DNA of 64,000 bases, taken from NCBI GenBank assembly GCA_018257865.1, contig JAEUBA010000034.1, forward strand, positions 1-64,000, given 5' to 3'. Positions 32,978 to 44,496 of the stretch are shown here, in pieces. Source of the DNA: Stereocaulon alpinum. Taxonomy: Eukaryota; Ascomycota; Lecanoromycetes; Lecanorales; Stereocaulaceae. Both the position numbers and the translations under genes were made by a program. The notes under the pieces were generated by a model, which searched no databases, had not been told where the DNA came from, and was given only the letters and a program-made list of their open reading frames with translations. Every line of letters starts with the position of its first letter. The first letter of the stretch is position 1.

Positions 32978-35187
32978 TCAAGTGGCCGCGACCACTGCCA
33001 GGGCAATCTGAAAGATCGTTAGCTCGCGAAGCCGGAAGAGGAAACTGCCCTAGCTTACAATCACGATTATGATGACGATCCCAAAGGCAGACAGGATTCG
33101 ATTAATGTTGCGCCACCATCTCGCATTTTCGTAGCGTGGCTCGTCATTGGGTTCCCACTGCTTTTCGAGATCTTCATCGAAGGTCGTTCGAGGAACGGCC
33201 CTCTTCCCTTTGACACTACTGAATTCTGGTCGTGGAGGCAGCGGTAATAAGGAAGCCACGAACCAAGCTATGAAAGAGGTCAGCTTGTCCACAATGTTCT
33301 CGGAGCGGCTTTGGGAGTCTGCTAACCTGGAGGAAAGACGAAGCCAAGTGCAAAAAGAATGATTTGGACATTCCTTTTGGTCAACGCCTTGCCTTCTGCC
33401 TGCTCGTCTATGCTTGGGGCAATGAATATGCTGCGTCTCCTTCCGAGAGAAGCCCTGTCATGCCAAAGGTGTGGTGACCAGCTGGGAGATATTCTGCGCC
33501 GAGGAGAGCCTCTTACTTCTGCTAGATCAAGCTCTCTTGGCCGAATCGGACTAATAGCCAAGGAACTTCTTCGCTGGATTTGACCACTTTCAGCCTCCTG
33601 ACGCTTTCGCGGCCGGAAGATGTTCAAGGAAATATTATTCGTAGATGTAGAAGGATGGCTCTCTCGACGGCTCTCCGGGATTGATGTAGAAGATGTTGGA
33701 CGGGCGTAATAGGCCCTATTGATCTGTATTAGCAGCAATTCTGATCTCAACTTAAGTGTAACGGCTCACTTGGCCCATGCTGGTATACTATCTCGGAAGA
33801 AGCTGGCCCTTGACGAAGGTCTTGTCACCACGCTATTTCGATTGTCTGCAGAAGGTACGTCCAGATGTGTAGAGTCTCTTGATCCAGGAATCGTTGGTGG
33901 CACGTCCAGTGGACGATCTTCTTGCTCGTCGACAACACGGATGGTTGAGCCTGTGTAGTTTCTGGGATGTATTGGGGGTGGACTTGGCAATGGTTCGGTA
34001 TCAACATTTCCCGTATACCGCTGGGGACTTGGTATAGGAGGCAAGTCTGAACTGCCCCGAGCATTCGCACCCATAGAAGACGACGCCTTGCTTACTCGCG
34101 ATGATTCTAGCCACGTATTCTGACTATTCCGTCCCTCTGACTGGGATCCAGTCGCTTCTGATCGTACTGACGGAACGGTGGACAGGTGAGGATTCCAGCG
34201 ATCTGGATTTCTGTCCGGTATCCGTGGTACTCGCTGAGGAGCAGAGGTTGGTGCCTCCACCCATGATGCCGATGCGGACGGGGGTCGTATGACAGGGTAT
34301 TGAAGGTTTAGGGAGCTGTGGCTGGCTGCTTGTAGATTCGTGTACATGGGCACAGAAGAAATGCGGCGCTCACTGGGTCCTGCAAATTCAGGCGAGTCCG
34401 GAGATATTGGGGAGACTGGGGAGATTTGGGAATATCTCTCCTCAGGCTCCTTGGAAGCCGACTTTTGTGGAGGAGACACAGATAGATTGGACCTCGAAGA
34501 CGATGGGCGAGCCACGCTGGGAAAGGCAGAGTATGAGGCGCGTTTTCCTCCATGGCGATTCCTCTTTACAACAACTGTGCCTGTAGAATTCGACGAAGAC
34601 AGGGAGGAGTCCGATTCTTTTGTTGCAACGGGTTGACGAAAGGACGGGTTAAGTGTGTTTGATGATGTAAGGGGTCCAAAGGTCTCGGCCCTGGAACGGA
34701 CGCTGGGCAGCTGCACAATATCGTCGGAAAGTCGGCCACTCTCTTCTTCAGGTTCTTCATCTTCCAGGAAGCTGGTACTTGGGTCCATCCCTGTCGTGAC
34801 GCTTGACGAGGTATGATAGGAAGCATTTGTAGAGAATCGTTGTATTGTTGGTACATCATGTTCATGGTCTTCATTACCAGGCTTTTCTTGAAGATTCCGA
34901 GATGTTGCCACGGTCGGCGTGTCCTCAATAACGGCCCTCGTTTCACTTGAAGGTTTAAGGCTATGCGAAACAGCGAGCTGTGCCCCTACCGATGATCCTT
35001 GCCCACCATATGATTTAGGCGAGAGAATTTGCGAAGGCTTTGTCGGAAAAGGGCTTCCATATATTGGCGCCTGAGGCTCTCCCACTAAGCGCAGGGTCCT
35101 CTCGTTCGTCTGTGATTCTGATCGTTCGTGAAGTGCTGCCCGCTTGGGTGGAGAGCGAGAGCCCTTGTGGCGTGGTGGAGATGACAT
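32978..35187 (-). CDS. Serine/proline-rich protein with C-terminal membrane segments
   Basis: Four exons (35187-33770, 33715-33327, 33267-33059, 33007-32978) encode 681 aa. Residues 1 to about 570 are disordered and rich in Ser, Pro and Arg, with many possible phosphorylation sites. The C-terminus has two hydrophobic stretches: NVQIILFALGFVFPPAWFVA continuing to SLLPLPP, and after a charged loop NRILSAFGIVIIIVIIALAV ending AAT. Between them lies EDLEKQWEPNDEPRYENARW. The last exon is only 30 nt; using it extends the final membrane helix, whereas reading through would stop six codons earlier in unspliced sequence. I recognise this as a conserved Pezizomycotina serine-rich protein type, with unknown function. 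The topology suggests a tail-embedded protein with a large cytosolic N-terminus. Confidence 0.78.
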
Positions 35188-36281
35188 GCTGGGCCGCAGA
35201 TCGCATAACGTCGGTGATTTCGTCGTCGAAGCGTATATCTATTAGAGTGGTTGTATGTAGGATTGGCTATGTATACAGAGGAAAGGAAGGAATTGGCCGG
35301 TAGGGGCGCTTGAAGAGACTGTGGGCAGGCAGGATGCCGGGAATGTAAAGAGTGACCGGGCAACAAAAATTAATTATAATGAAAGAGTGTAGTGAAAGGT
35401 CAAATGTAATACATGACGAAGGGGAAGTAAAGGATTGGCAAGAAGGAAAAGTTCAGTATGGGGGTGGTTGAAGATGTTGGGTGGATTGAGGGTGAGCGTG
35501 GGGAAGACAAAGAAGGGGGCCGTTCTTAGCGTCAGGTACACCCGGAGTGACCTCGAATGAGTGGTGGGAGTGCCTTGAACAACCACTCTTCGCTCCAAAC
35601 CTTCGTCAAATCGCCACCTCAGCTGCCAAAGAACTGAAATAAATAAGGGGGAAAGCAAAGTTGTGTGTGTGTATCATCGAATCGAAGTTGCAAATGCAGT
35701 GACTTTTGTCGCCTGGGTGTGTATTCAATTTCGCTTCTTCCCCTTTCCTTTGGCAATCTAATCGATAAGTTAGCACCGCAGTCCGCATCCCCTTTATCGT
35801 TCAGCCACTGAGACGTGGAAGCGCGTTAAGTGCTTCTATTTCGAGCAGCGTTTCAGCCCGTGGTAGGTCAAGCCGAAATTACCAGACAACGGCTGGGCTT
35901 GCATCGACCTTCTGGCTAGAGGGCTCTTGCTGCCAATCGGCTGATTTTCGGAGTCGACATTAGAACTACGTATAGCAATCTTTAAGCACTTCGAACCCTT
36001 CAGACACATCACGCAACGCGTTCTTTACCATAGGCTAGCATGAAACAGAATTGAAACCATCAACAATGTGTCTCAGTGGACGGAAGGAACCAACAATCAA
36101 ACCTACATTGTGGGACTTGATGATGTTCTGTCCGTTTTCGGCAGTCCTCTAAAAATGGCCCCCACAGTGTACCAAAAATTGTCAAGCTACATTGGGAGAC
36201 CAGGTACGGACTGGACCAGACCTCTGTTTTGATCTGACGCAGTAGACGAAAGATCATGGCTGACACCATCTAATAGAGAAG
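35188..36281. promoter_or_regulatory. Divergent intergenic region, serine-rich gene/RCE1
   Basis: 1.09 kb between two divergent start codons. It contains pyrimidine- and GT-rich stretches but no frame I can support as a gene. Confidence 0.4.
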
Positions 36282-37524
36282 ATGGAACCTCCAATGCTCT
36301 CTGCCAGCACCGCAGTATTCATTTCGGTATGTGAGGAGATTGATGATCGCGGTTATTAATCTGTTCTACGTTCTTGTTTGCAATGTCTTGTAATGTTTCG
36401 ATTTCCTATCTCAGATGATAATGTCCTGCTTTCGAATCAAAGACAGTAAGCAATGAAGGTCTATGGTTCCGCCATATTTCGCGTTACCCGGCCTCTCTAC
36501 GAGCAGCGAGCCTGGATATATTCGCTGTTGTCAGCATCAGCTCTGCCCTCTGTCGTGCCCTATGCATTCCATGTATTACACAACGTTCTCACTTCTGTGG
36601 CCACAGATAGTATACACAATCCTTTACGTACTACCCTTCTATCTCTCCCCAGCCACACGCCCATCTCCCAACCTCAGTCGGGACAATCCCTCAGTGATTC
36701 GCGCCCGGATCCGCCTCGTCACCTTCTCGGTCACAGTCTGTGCCATACCCACAGTCTATATACTATCAGCGCGCGGCCACCTCGACTCGTCCTCAGTTCT
36801 CCACCATCTCGGCTGGTACCCAGTCTACCCCCTTGACAGCTTAAAATCATTATCACTCACTGCTCTCCTATTTGCCGGTCCTCTATTCGAAAGAGGCGTC
36901 ATTGACTCCGGCTGGCGAGACTGGGTTAGGGGGCAAGACCTCCACGAAACCCTAAGCAGCTGGATCGGCTGGCGAAACTTCGTCGTCGGTCCTACAAACG
37001 AAGAACTCTTCTTCCGCTCCCTTCTCGTACCCCTCCATCTCCTCATCAGACCACTTCCCTCCCCTACTACCGTTGTGTTTGCCACTCCGCTCTACTTCGG
37101 TATAGCACATATCCATCACTTCTACGAGTTTACCCTCACTCACCCTTTCACGCCACTGATACCGGCGCTGGTAAGAAGTCTTGTACAGTTCGGCTATACA
37201 ACTGTCTTTGGGTGGTATGCAACGTTCATTTTCTTGAGAACTGGAAGTGTATGGGGTGTTGTGATTGTGCATGCCTTTTGCAACTGGATGGGGTTGCCAA
37301 GGGTTTGGGGCAGGGTGGGTGGTGTTGAGATTGAAGGGGGAGTGGTTGGAGGTCCAGTCAGGGGGAAGGAAGATGAGGATAGGAAGGATGAAGGGGAGAG
37401 TGAATTGGGTGTTAGCTGGACTGTGGTGTATTATGCTGTATTAGTTGCTGGAGCCTTTGCGTGGTGGAAGAGCCTATGGGTGCTCACAGAGTCCGAAGGG
37501 GCGCTGATGAAATTTAGGATCTGA
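36282..37524 (+). CDS. RCE1: CAAX prenyl protease 2 (Rce1)
   Basis: Rce1 is an ER membrane endopeptidase that removes the -AAX tripeptide from farnesylated or geranylgeranylated proteins such as Ras. Two exons (36282-36326, 36607-37524) encode 320 aa. Exon 1 gives MEPPMLSASTAVFIS, which joins in phase to IVYTILYVLPFYLSPATRPS. Family residues are present: Glu147 and Glu148 in GPTNEELFFRS, His183 in FGIAHIHHFYE, and His237 and Asn241 in HAFCNWMGLPRVWG. Several membrane segments flank these. The 280-bp intron is long for this window. Inside it, an ATG at 36463 opens a frame that runs without a stop into exon 2, giving an alternative 353-aa protein with a different N-terminus. The C-terminal region has a charged loop (GKEDEDRKDEGESELG) before the last membrane helix. 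Confidence 0.92.
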
Positions 37525-38125
37525 AACGAGAGCGACTTGGATCAGGGCAATCCCATTCATACGATACATCTCAGGAATTTCTGATGATGTCTTGGATACA
37601 ATAGTGTGTAGTTATGTCAACCTCTTAGGAGATTGAGCCAAGGCTTCTGACAATCCTGCGCTCTTGTATCGACAGTTTAACCGTGTTCCGAAGGGAGATG
37701 AGCCAGGTCTTGACACAGTCCGGGCCTAAGAGGCAGCCAAACATTGACTACTTAGCACGATGGACCGTGGATTGAGCCGCAACTCAGAGATTTGAGCGAA
37801 AATCCTGCCGGGAAGCGGATTGAGACGGTCATTGCCCATAACAAGTTCTCCCTAGGCATAGCAAGAACATGGCGAAACTGGGACCTGCCAGGGACACCAT
37901 CTTGGATCAACGCAACACCTGGATCACAAGGATCTGCCACGAACATCTCAAATCCTCCGAAGTGAGATTACTCCACAAACATTCAGCACACGTGAAGGGT
38001 TTCAGGTTGCTTGGTCTTGTACAACGAAGCGTTTCGCAACTGCAACCAAGCTTCTATCCATCGCTTGCATGTGTTTTCCTAAACGCCTCGCTTGCCCGTA
38101 TAGCATTTCCTGTCCTCTTTCTCTT
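37525..38125. other. Intergenic, convergent RCE1 and RFC4
   Basis: 600 bp between two 3' ends. No gene is supported. Confidence 0.5.
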
Positions 38126-39234
38126 TCAAGGCGGCACAAACAACCCTGGCTTCATATTGATCCTGCACAATTTGGCAACACATCCCCACAATTGCACAAG
38201 GGTCTGCATCCCCTCCAGCACCCTCATATGGCAGAATCCTATCTCCCTAATGAACTCCAGTCTTGCATGCTCGCTCAGTCCAGGCATCGTCTTCGTAACT
38301 CGAAACATACTGCTCACGATGTCATGGCTTGAGTATCCCAGATCCCATAGCTCCGTCAATCCTTCCACCGCCTGCTCGATCTTCGTCTCCCAGCACGCTT
38401 TGATGACCACCTGTACTTTGACGGGATGCGGCGCATCGACGACACGGAAAACATTTTCTCCAGAAACGAACCCAAATCCAGCGAATGTAGACTGCAAGTT
38501 GTTAATCGCTTGTCTCATATCTCCCTCGGCACTGAATACTAGCGCGGCAATCCCGTCGTCCGAGTACTCCACTTTCTCCGCCTTGCATATCTGCATCAGT
38601 CTTGACACCACCTGGGCATCCGTAAGTCGGGCGTAGCGTAGAATAGCACATCTCGACTGAAGTGGTTCAATGATTTTGTTCGAAGCATTACATGCGAACG
38701 CGAACCTGGTCGTATTCGAGTAAATTTCCATTGTTCTCCTTAATGCTTGTTGTGCTCCACTCGTCATACTATCCGCCTCATCCAATATGACCAATTTCTG
38801 CCTCCCTTGGGGCAAGGTGACCTTCTTCTGCGCAAAACCTTTAATGCGATTCCTCACAACGTCAATGCCACGCTCGTCGGATGCATTGAGTTCTAGCACG
38901 GCTTCTTTGTATGCGGGGCCGAGGAGTTGGCGCGCGAGACAGAGGATTGAGGTGGTTTTGCCAATGCCGGGCATCCCAGAGATAATGACATGCGGCATAT
39001 TGCCATCTTTGGCAATTATCTTCAGGCGTTCGATTGTCTCGGTGTTGCCGACTATGTCGTCGAGGTAGACTGGACGGTACTTCTCGACCCTGGGAAAGAT
39101 TAGTGAAGGGACGGGAGAGGTGGATTTGTCATGGAGTACCAGGGGAGGTCGTAGACGGCACCATTGGTACCGTTGATGTTGGCTTTAATACCGTTGTTCG
39201 CAGCTGCTGAGGATGACTCTGCTTTAGATGACAT
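38126..39234 (-). CDS. RFC4: Replication factor C small subunit Rfc4 (human RFC2 type)
   Basis: This is a subunit of the clamp loader that places PCNA on DNA, in the nucleus. Two exons (39234-39140, 39089-38126) around a 50-bp intron encode 352 aa. The junction restores DLPWVEKYRPVYLDDIVGN. AAA+ features are clear: NMPHVIISGMPGIGKTTS (Walker A), LVILDEADSMTSGAQQALRR (Walker B) and the RFC box IEPLQSRCAILRYARLTD with the arginine-finger SRC. The sequence follows yeast Rfc4 and human RFC2, not Rfc2, Rfc3 or Rfc5, in stretches such as LELNASDERGIDVVRN and AEGDMRQAINNLQSTFAGFG. The N-terminal 30 residues are a low-complexity extension absent from yeast. It is divergent from the aspartic protease gene. 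Confidence 0.95.
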
Positions 39235-40526
39235 TTTGGATCATTGAGACACTTGGTGGTCAGTGATTAGCAACACCACAAGAACGTGGTATGACGCGCG
39301 ACCAACGCGCTGTCTAGAAGTGGCTAGTACCCGCCGAACACCTTAAGCTCCTTCGTGGCTACCTTAGTTCTAGCTCCGCATTTGAAGCGTTGAAAATTGT
39401 CAATCGGAACAGGTTGTTGGAAGGCCACCAGGCAACAGTATGTAGTTCAAAATACATTGGACCAAAGCAGTCCTTTGTTTCTACATCAGTACCTTTTCTG
39501 ACTGTCTGAGGCGTTTGAATCACAGATTCCTAAGCCATTTCTCATGTAGGGGCTGTTTTAGAATTTGAAGGCTATAAACTCCCCACATCAACGCAGAGTA
39601 TTAAGCGGCCAGTGTTGCACAGCAGATTCCCCGTCCAGAACAGGCAGAAATGGCGAGTTGTTGCACACAGTTTCAATCAGTCAGTGCCTGATGAGGGTAG
39701 AAGTCCAACAGACAAGATAGCTGCCACACAGCCGATGCTAAAATACAGATGCTGCTAATTGATGGAAGACCGCCCATTGAAGTGTCAACCCAAGAGATCC
39801 TTCACACTACTCGTACCTAAATAGTACGCTGACTCAATACAACAATCATGCAATAGGTGCCTGGAAGCGTTGGTGCTAAGCCACAGATGTTACTATAGTA
39901 CTGGGCCGCGCCAAGTGGCCGTTCGTCGATCAAGGTCTCGCCACTGGCCCAGATTTTCCTGTTTATCGTTTCACCCTTCCAGCGTCAATAAGCTTGAGAT
40001 TCTATCACTTCTCTCACATGATGAACGCAAAGTCGAAGACACTAGTCATCGGGGTCTTTATAGGCTTCCGCTTTCCCAAAGTCTCTTGGTCATTCAAAGG
40101 TTGAGACGGATGCTGGGGGGTTGCGAGGATTACGCACGCTGTGACGCACTCCCAAGACCAAGACCGTTCGCCACAGATCCTTCCTCACCTCGCTCTGTTG
40201 CACAGCCCATGGTTTTCCCCCTCTCTGAAAAATAATCCTGCAGGCAATGCAATAGTCTCATAGCCTCCCGTTCGTCTCGGATGCTTTAGTCCCGTTTTCG
40301 TTCGCCGCGTAAGCTCTGTCTTTATCACCGACTTCCCTCCCTGTCACGTTCACTATGAAACATTCTACTTTGCTATAGCATCTCAGAACCGTCTCTTTGT
40401 TTCCTTGCATCACATGAAGATAAGCTTGGGACACTCAATTGAAAAAATATCGTAATATTCTACTTGCGCTGCTCACGAAAAGCGCTCTAGCAAACACCAA
40501 CAGGTGCAGGAACAAGACTACCTAAC
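39235..40526. promoter_or_regulatory. Divergent intergenic region RFC4/aspartic protease
   Basis: 1.29 kb between divergent start codons. A 121-codon plus-strand frame (39870-40235) lacks an ATG at its start and family features. I see no gene. Confidence 0.4.
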
Positions 40527-42041
40527 ATGAAGAACCTTGTGGTCACTGTTTTGACAGCAGGTCTTCTGGCCTCGGCCTCAACCGCCATTCAACTTACCGA
40601 GCGACAACTGCCTAGTGTTGTGGGTCTTGACATCACGAGAAGAGCTATCCAGAGCCCAACTGAGAGGGATGCTCTACGCCGAAGGCAATCGAAGACAGTG
40701 ACAGAGACCCTAACCAATGAGGCAACACTCTACTATGCGAATGTTAGCATAGGAACCCCGGTCCAAGACTTGTCCTTACACATCGACACTGGAAGCAGCG
40801 ATTTATGGGCAAATGTGGCGTCTTCACCAATATGCACATATCGAGGCAAGCCATGTTCGAGTGCAGGAACCTATGATGCCAACTCTTCAAGCACTTATAA
40901 ATTCGTCAATTCTGATTTCAATGTCTCGTATGTCGATGGCTCGGCAGCGGCGGGCGACTATGCTACAGATACGGTTAGCATTGGTGGCCAGTCCATAGCG
41001 GATCTACAATTCGGGATCGGCTATGACTCTACAATACCGCAAGGCATTCTGGGCATCGGGTACACTGCCAATGAAGCACAGGTCAATACGGCTGGATTGA
41101 AGAGCTATGCAAATCTTCCTCAAGCTATGGCGAACGCAGGTTTGATTCAGTCGAACGCATATTCCCTGTGGCTGAATGACCTCGACGCAGGTACTGGATC
41201 GATCCTCTTCGGCGGCGTAGATACCGCCAAGTACACCGGCCAACTCCAAACTATTCCGATTCAGAAGATATTCAATCAGTACGCTCAATTCATCATCACT
41301 TTGACAGGAGTGGACCTGGTGAACAACGGAAATAAGCAGAGTATGACAACCGATCTTCCTACCGCCGTTATCCTGGACAGCGGAAGCAGCTTGGCCTATT
41401 TGCCAAACCACCTGACTAGCGCCATATTCTCTGCATTAAAGGTGCAATACGATCAATCACTGGGAGCTGGCGTATGTGACTGTAGTCTTGCCGATCAGAA
41501 TATGACACTGGACTTCACCTTCACCTCGCCCACAATTTCAATCCCAATGAATGAGCTTGTTATCAACCCTAACGCAGGGTCCGTCCCCAACAATCCTTCT
41601 GGTACAGGCAATAGAGGAAGTCAGAACACCCAAAACAGTGGCCAAATTGCAGGCAATGCTGGATCGCAATGTATTTTCGGCATTGCTCCCGCAGAAGGGT
41701 CGGCCGCTGTCCTGGGTGACACATTTCTACGATCTGCATACGTGGTCTATGACCTAGCAAACAATGAGATCTCTCTTGCGCAGACAAACTTCAACGCCAC
41801 TGACTCCAAAGTGTTGGAGATCGGAACAGGAACTGCCAGCGTTCCAGATGCCACTCTGGTTTCTGGTGCTGTCCAAGCGGCTGTGTCTGCATCTGGAGGT
41901 GCCAGGATTGGAGCTATCACCGGCACCAGTGGCTCAACATTCGCGACCGGTACGAGTACCAGTAGTGCAATCTCAAAGCAGGTGTCATATGGAGGTTTGC
42001 TTTTGGCTGCTGGTGTTGCGGCCGCGCTTGCTTGTGCTTGA
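40527..42041 (+). CDS. Secreted, GPI-anchored aspartic protease (yapsin-like)
   Basis: This is a pepsin-family (A1) endopeptidase, probably at the cell wall or plasma membrane. The 504-aa intronless frame starts with a signal peptide (MKNLVVTVLTAGLLASASTA). A propeptide with a basic ALRRRQ site precedes the mature LTNEATLYYANVSIGTPVQ. The two catalytic motifs are IDTGSSDLW (Asp87) and ILDSGSSLAYLP (Asp284). A Ser/Thr/Gly/Ala-rich stalk follows the catalytic domain. The C-terminus is hydrophobic (YGGLLLAAGVAAALACA), which fits GPI addition. Many NxS/T sites occur. The family includes yapsins and fungal OpsB; I cannot assign which. Nothing unusual is missing. Confidence 0.92.
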   Translation: MKNLVVTVLTAGLLASASTAIQLTERQLPSVVGLDITRRAIQSPTERDALRRRQSKTVTETLTNEATLYYANVSIGTPVQDLSLHIDTGSSDLWANVASSPICTYRGKPCSSAGTYDANSSSTYKFVNSDFNVSYVDGSAAAGDYATDTVSIGGQSIADLQFGIGYDSTIPQGILGIGYTANEAQVNTAGLKSYANLPQAMANAGLIQSNAYSLWLNDLDAGTGSILFGGVDTAKYTGQLQTIPIQKIFNQYAQFIITLTGVDLVNNGNKQSMTTDLPTAVILDSGSSLAYLPNHLTSAIFSALKVQYDQSLGAGVCDCSLADQNMTLDFTFTSPTISIPMNELVINPNAGSVPNNPSGTGNRGSQNTQNSGQIAGNAGSQCIFGIAPAEGSAAVLGDTFLRSAYVVYDLANNEISLAQTNFNATDSKVLEIGTGTASVPDATLVSGAVQAAVSASGGARIGAITGTSGSTFATGTSTSSAISKQVSYGGLLLAAGVAAALACA

Positions 42042-42378
42042 AATGTCCCCACGAACGAATGTTTACGAAGTATGACCTGGTATAGAGGGGCATTGAAAAG
42101 GCGTTCTTTCGGCAGCATTTTAACTATTGGCAAGGACTTCGCCTTCAGAATTTGTATATATGTGGAATATGATATTCTGGATTTGATTACCATTGATCGA
42201 GAAGCGCCACCGTATCAGAGTAGAATTATACTAGTGAAGCTGTGTTGCCGACTGTCCTTGATGACTTTGCTGCTAACGCCAAGGCAACGCCCCACTCGAG
42301 CCACTCAGCCGCGACTCGAACGGACTCGCAACCGATCGATAGCGAGACCTTTAACAAGACGATATATCCATCCACATC
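42042..42378. other. Spacer aspartic protease to GET4
   Basis: 337 bp, with the protease 3' flank and the GET4 upstream region on the same strand. No gene is visible. Confidence 0.5.
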
Positions 42379-43611
42379 ATGGCTTCAAAGACTGCTAAAA
42401 TACAAAAGACGATAGCACGACAGCAAGAAAAGTACCGATACCCCATTCTTTACATCTCCGTATCTGTCATCAAAACTACACCATCCAAGGACCGTCTCGT
42501 CAGCACATACACATACTGATATTTTCACCAGAATTTCAGAAGGCAACTACTACGAAGCGCATCAACAGATCCGCACAATCACAGCCCGCTACGTCAAGTC
42601 CTCAGACTGGGACGCCGCAATCGATGTCCTTCACGGCGGCGCCTTGGCACTGTTGAAAGCAGGACAAGGCGGCAGTGGGGGCGATTTGGGATGTTTTCTG
42701 GTAGAAGTGCTGGGCAAGAGTGAGAAGGGGTGTGGAAGTGGGGAGAAAGGTGCGTAGTGGATTGCTACATGATTCTGAGGTCGGGTCTTTCTAGGGAGCT
42801 GGGCTAATACGTGGGGCTGTCATGCAGGGAAATTACTGGATGTGCTGAGGGCATTCCCAAAGGATGAGCCTACGAAGAAACGTTTTGTGAATGAGATGAT
42901 TGCGTGGAGTGCGAAAGCGGGGGACTATCCGAATGGAGATCCAGAACTGCATCACGTTGCGGGAACGTTGTTTGCAGAGGGTACGTAACCACCTGCCTAT
43001 CACCTCGCCCGGGTTTTCGATATGCTGAGCATCGTAATCCTTCAGAAGGCGAAGTGTACGACGCAGAGCGCCACCTCGCCCTCGGCACCAAAGACTCTGC
43101 AGAACAACTTGCCAAAGTTGAATATGACTGGTACATGCAGGACGATTCACACACCGCCGCACTTTATGCCGCCAGAGCCGTCTTCCCCTACCTTCTGACA
43201 CACAACCTTCGCTCCGCCAACAAGGCATATCTCATCTTCACATCCCGTCTCAGCTCCTCGAATAAATCTCTCAGCGTGCAGGAAGTCAGCAGCACGAGCT
43301 CTGATATGCGTGTGTATCCTTCTCTTCCACTTCTGAATTTTCTGGGGCTGCTATTGCTGGCGGTACAGAGGGGGAGCTCGGATCTGTACAAACAGCTTGC
43401 GAAGCATTATGCGCCGTATGTTAAAGAGCTCGGAAGTTGGGATGATGCTCTTGCGCAGATTGGGGAGATGTATTTTGGCATTCGAATACCGAGGCAGGGG
43501 AACCCGCTGTTCGATATGATGGGCTCAATGATGGGTTTTGGCGGCGGGAGTCCCAAGCCAAAGCCAAAGAAGGTCGACGCGCCAGTGCCGCCGGCCGAGG
43601 GTCTCGATTGA
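42379..43611 (+). CDS. GET4: Golgi-to-ER traffic protein Get4
   Basis: Get4 forms with Get5 the adaptor that passes tail-anchored proteins from Sgt2 to Get3 in the cytosol. Four exons encode 329 aa: 42379-42431, 42532-42749, 42828-42980 and 43046-43611. Splicing gives MASKTAKIQKTIARQQEKIS and then EGNYYEAHQQIRTITARYVK, the first TPR-like helices of the family, followed by LLDVLRAFP, EMIAWSAKAGDYPNGDPELH and EGEVYDAERHLALGT. Exon 4 continues with the helical repeat core and ends in a Gly/Lys/Pro tail (MMGFGGGSPKPKPKK). The family mean length is 310-330 aa. Introns are 100, 78 and 65 bp, all GT-AG. Confidence 0.92.
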
Positions 43612-43841
43612 GGTTGGTGGATGTGAATAGATTGAACCGTTGGCCTGTGGCCTTGGTTGTATACGATAACGAGGGATGCCGTACAAGAAGACTCCATATG
43701 TTCAAAGTATGTCACCAAAGATCCTCAGTTACCAGGCCTTTGCTGTTCGGCTTCGAACATCCAATTGTCGTCGTCCAGGGAAGCGACCTTGCGTCTGAGA
43801 CTTGCTTGTACTGCTGCCATGAGTTCTAACATCAAGCCATA
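43612..43841. other. Spacer, convergent GET4 and unknown gene
   Basis: 230 bp between 3' ends; no feature recognised. Confidence 0.4.
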
Positions 43842-44213
43842 TCAGCCTTGAAGAGTGATAAGCAAGTCAAGTATTGCATACTGACCTGCTGGTTCGCCGG
43901 GCTGTAGACTCCTATCCTTATACATTTCCAGAAGCCGAGCATCAAGCTTCTCTTTTTCGCTGGCCACTTCCTCCTCTTGTGCTTGTTCCTCGTCTAATGG
44001 CGGTAATAATGGAACCTGGACATCGTACTTGCCGTTCCGATCCTTCACCACAATGTCTGAGCTATCGTCGTTCAACGACTCTTGTAGTGTCGTGGCTGTT
44101 GTAGAGGTTGAGGAGCTTGTTGGCCGTCTGCTCAATTGGTGATGGAAGAGGTTCCGGCGGACATTAGCAGTGCTACTTGCTGTGGCGCGCGAAGCTGCTG
44201 TTTTGGATGTCAT
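43842..44213 (-). CDS. Unknown small acidic-tail protein (123 aa)
   Basis: I do not recognise this gene. From the ATG at 44211-44213 (MTSKTAASRATASSTANVRR) an uninterrupted frame runs to TGA at 43842. The N-terminal third is Ser/Thr/Arg-rich. The conserved-looking part is DIVVKDRNGKYDVQVPLLPP, then LDEEQAQEEEVASEKEKLDA, then RLLEMYKDRSLQPGEPAG, which is acidic and probably helical. The frame is open 46 codons further upstream with another ATG (44351), but the composition there is poor. A possible 39-bp intron near the end (43847-43885) is shorter than any other here and is in phase, so I ignore it. It is 283 bp from the divergent RAI1 start. It could be a small subunit of a nuclear complex, but this is a guess. 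Confidence 0.55.
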   Translation of the reverse strand: MTSKTAASRATASSTANVRRNLFHHQLSRRPTSSSTSTTATTLQESLNDDSSDIVVKDRNGKYDVQVPLLPPLDEEQAQEEEVASEKEKLDARLLEMYKDRSLQPGEPAGQYAILDLLITLQG

Positions 44214-44496
44214 GGTGGATTGAGAATGGCTTGGATGGAAGCTTGTTGGAGCTTGAAGTCCGAATTGAGGAAGGTTGAGAAGCATGCATGGTCTTGGCGT
44301 GGTGCAAGCGTGCCAAGGGCCGTGCATATCGATTGCAAGCTGCTTGGACATTCTCTACCTACCTTACTTCTAGCTGGTCAAAATTTTCTGCACTAATATC
44401 AACCATGGGTGTTTACAAGACGGCCGTATTGCTAGATTGCGCTACCAGAACAAAGGATGCGGAAAAGCGATGTGACTGAGTGAATCAACTTCCATC
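44214..44496. promoter_or_regulatory. Short divergent promoter, unknown gene/RAI1
   Basis: 283 bp between start codons of divergent genes; the longer possible start of the left gene would overlap it. No motif is claimed. Confidence 0.35.

Noticed and set aside
37869..38636. 255-codon plus-strand open frame over RFC4
   Set aside because: It is antisense to well-conserved RFC4 coding sequence and has no family features; a codon-bias shadow.
43847..43885. 39-bp GT-AG segment near the end of the 123-aa gene
   Set aside because: Shorter than any credible fungal intron here, and in phase, so the frame does not require it.
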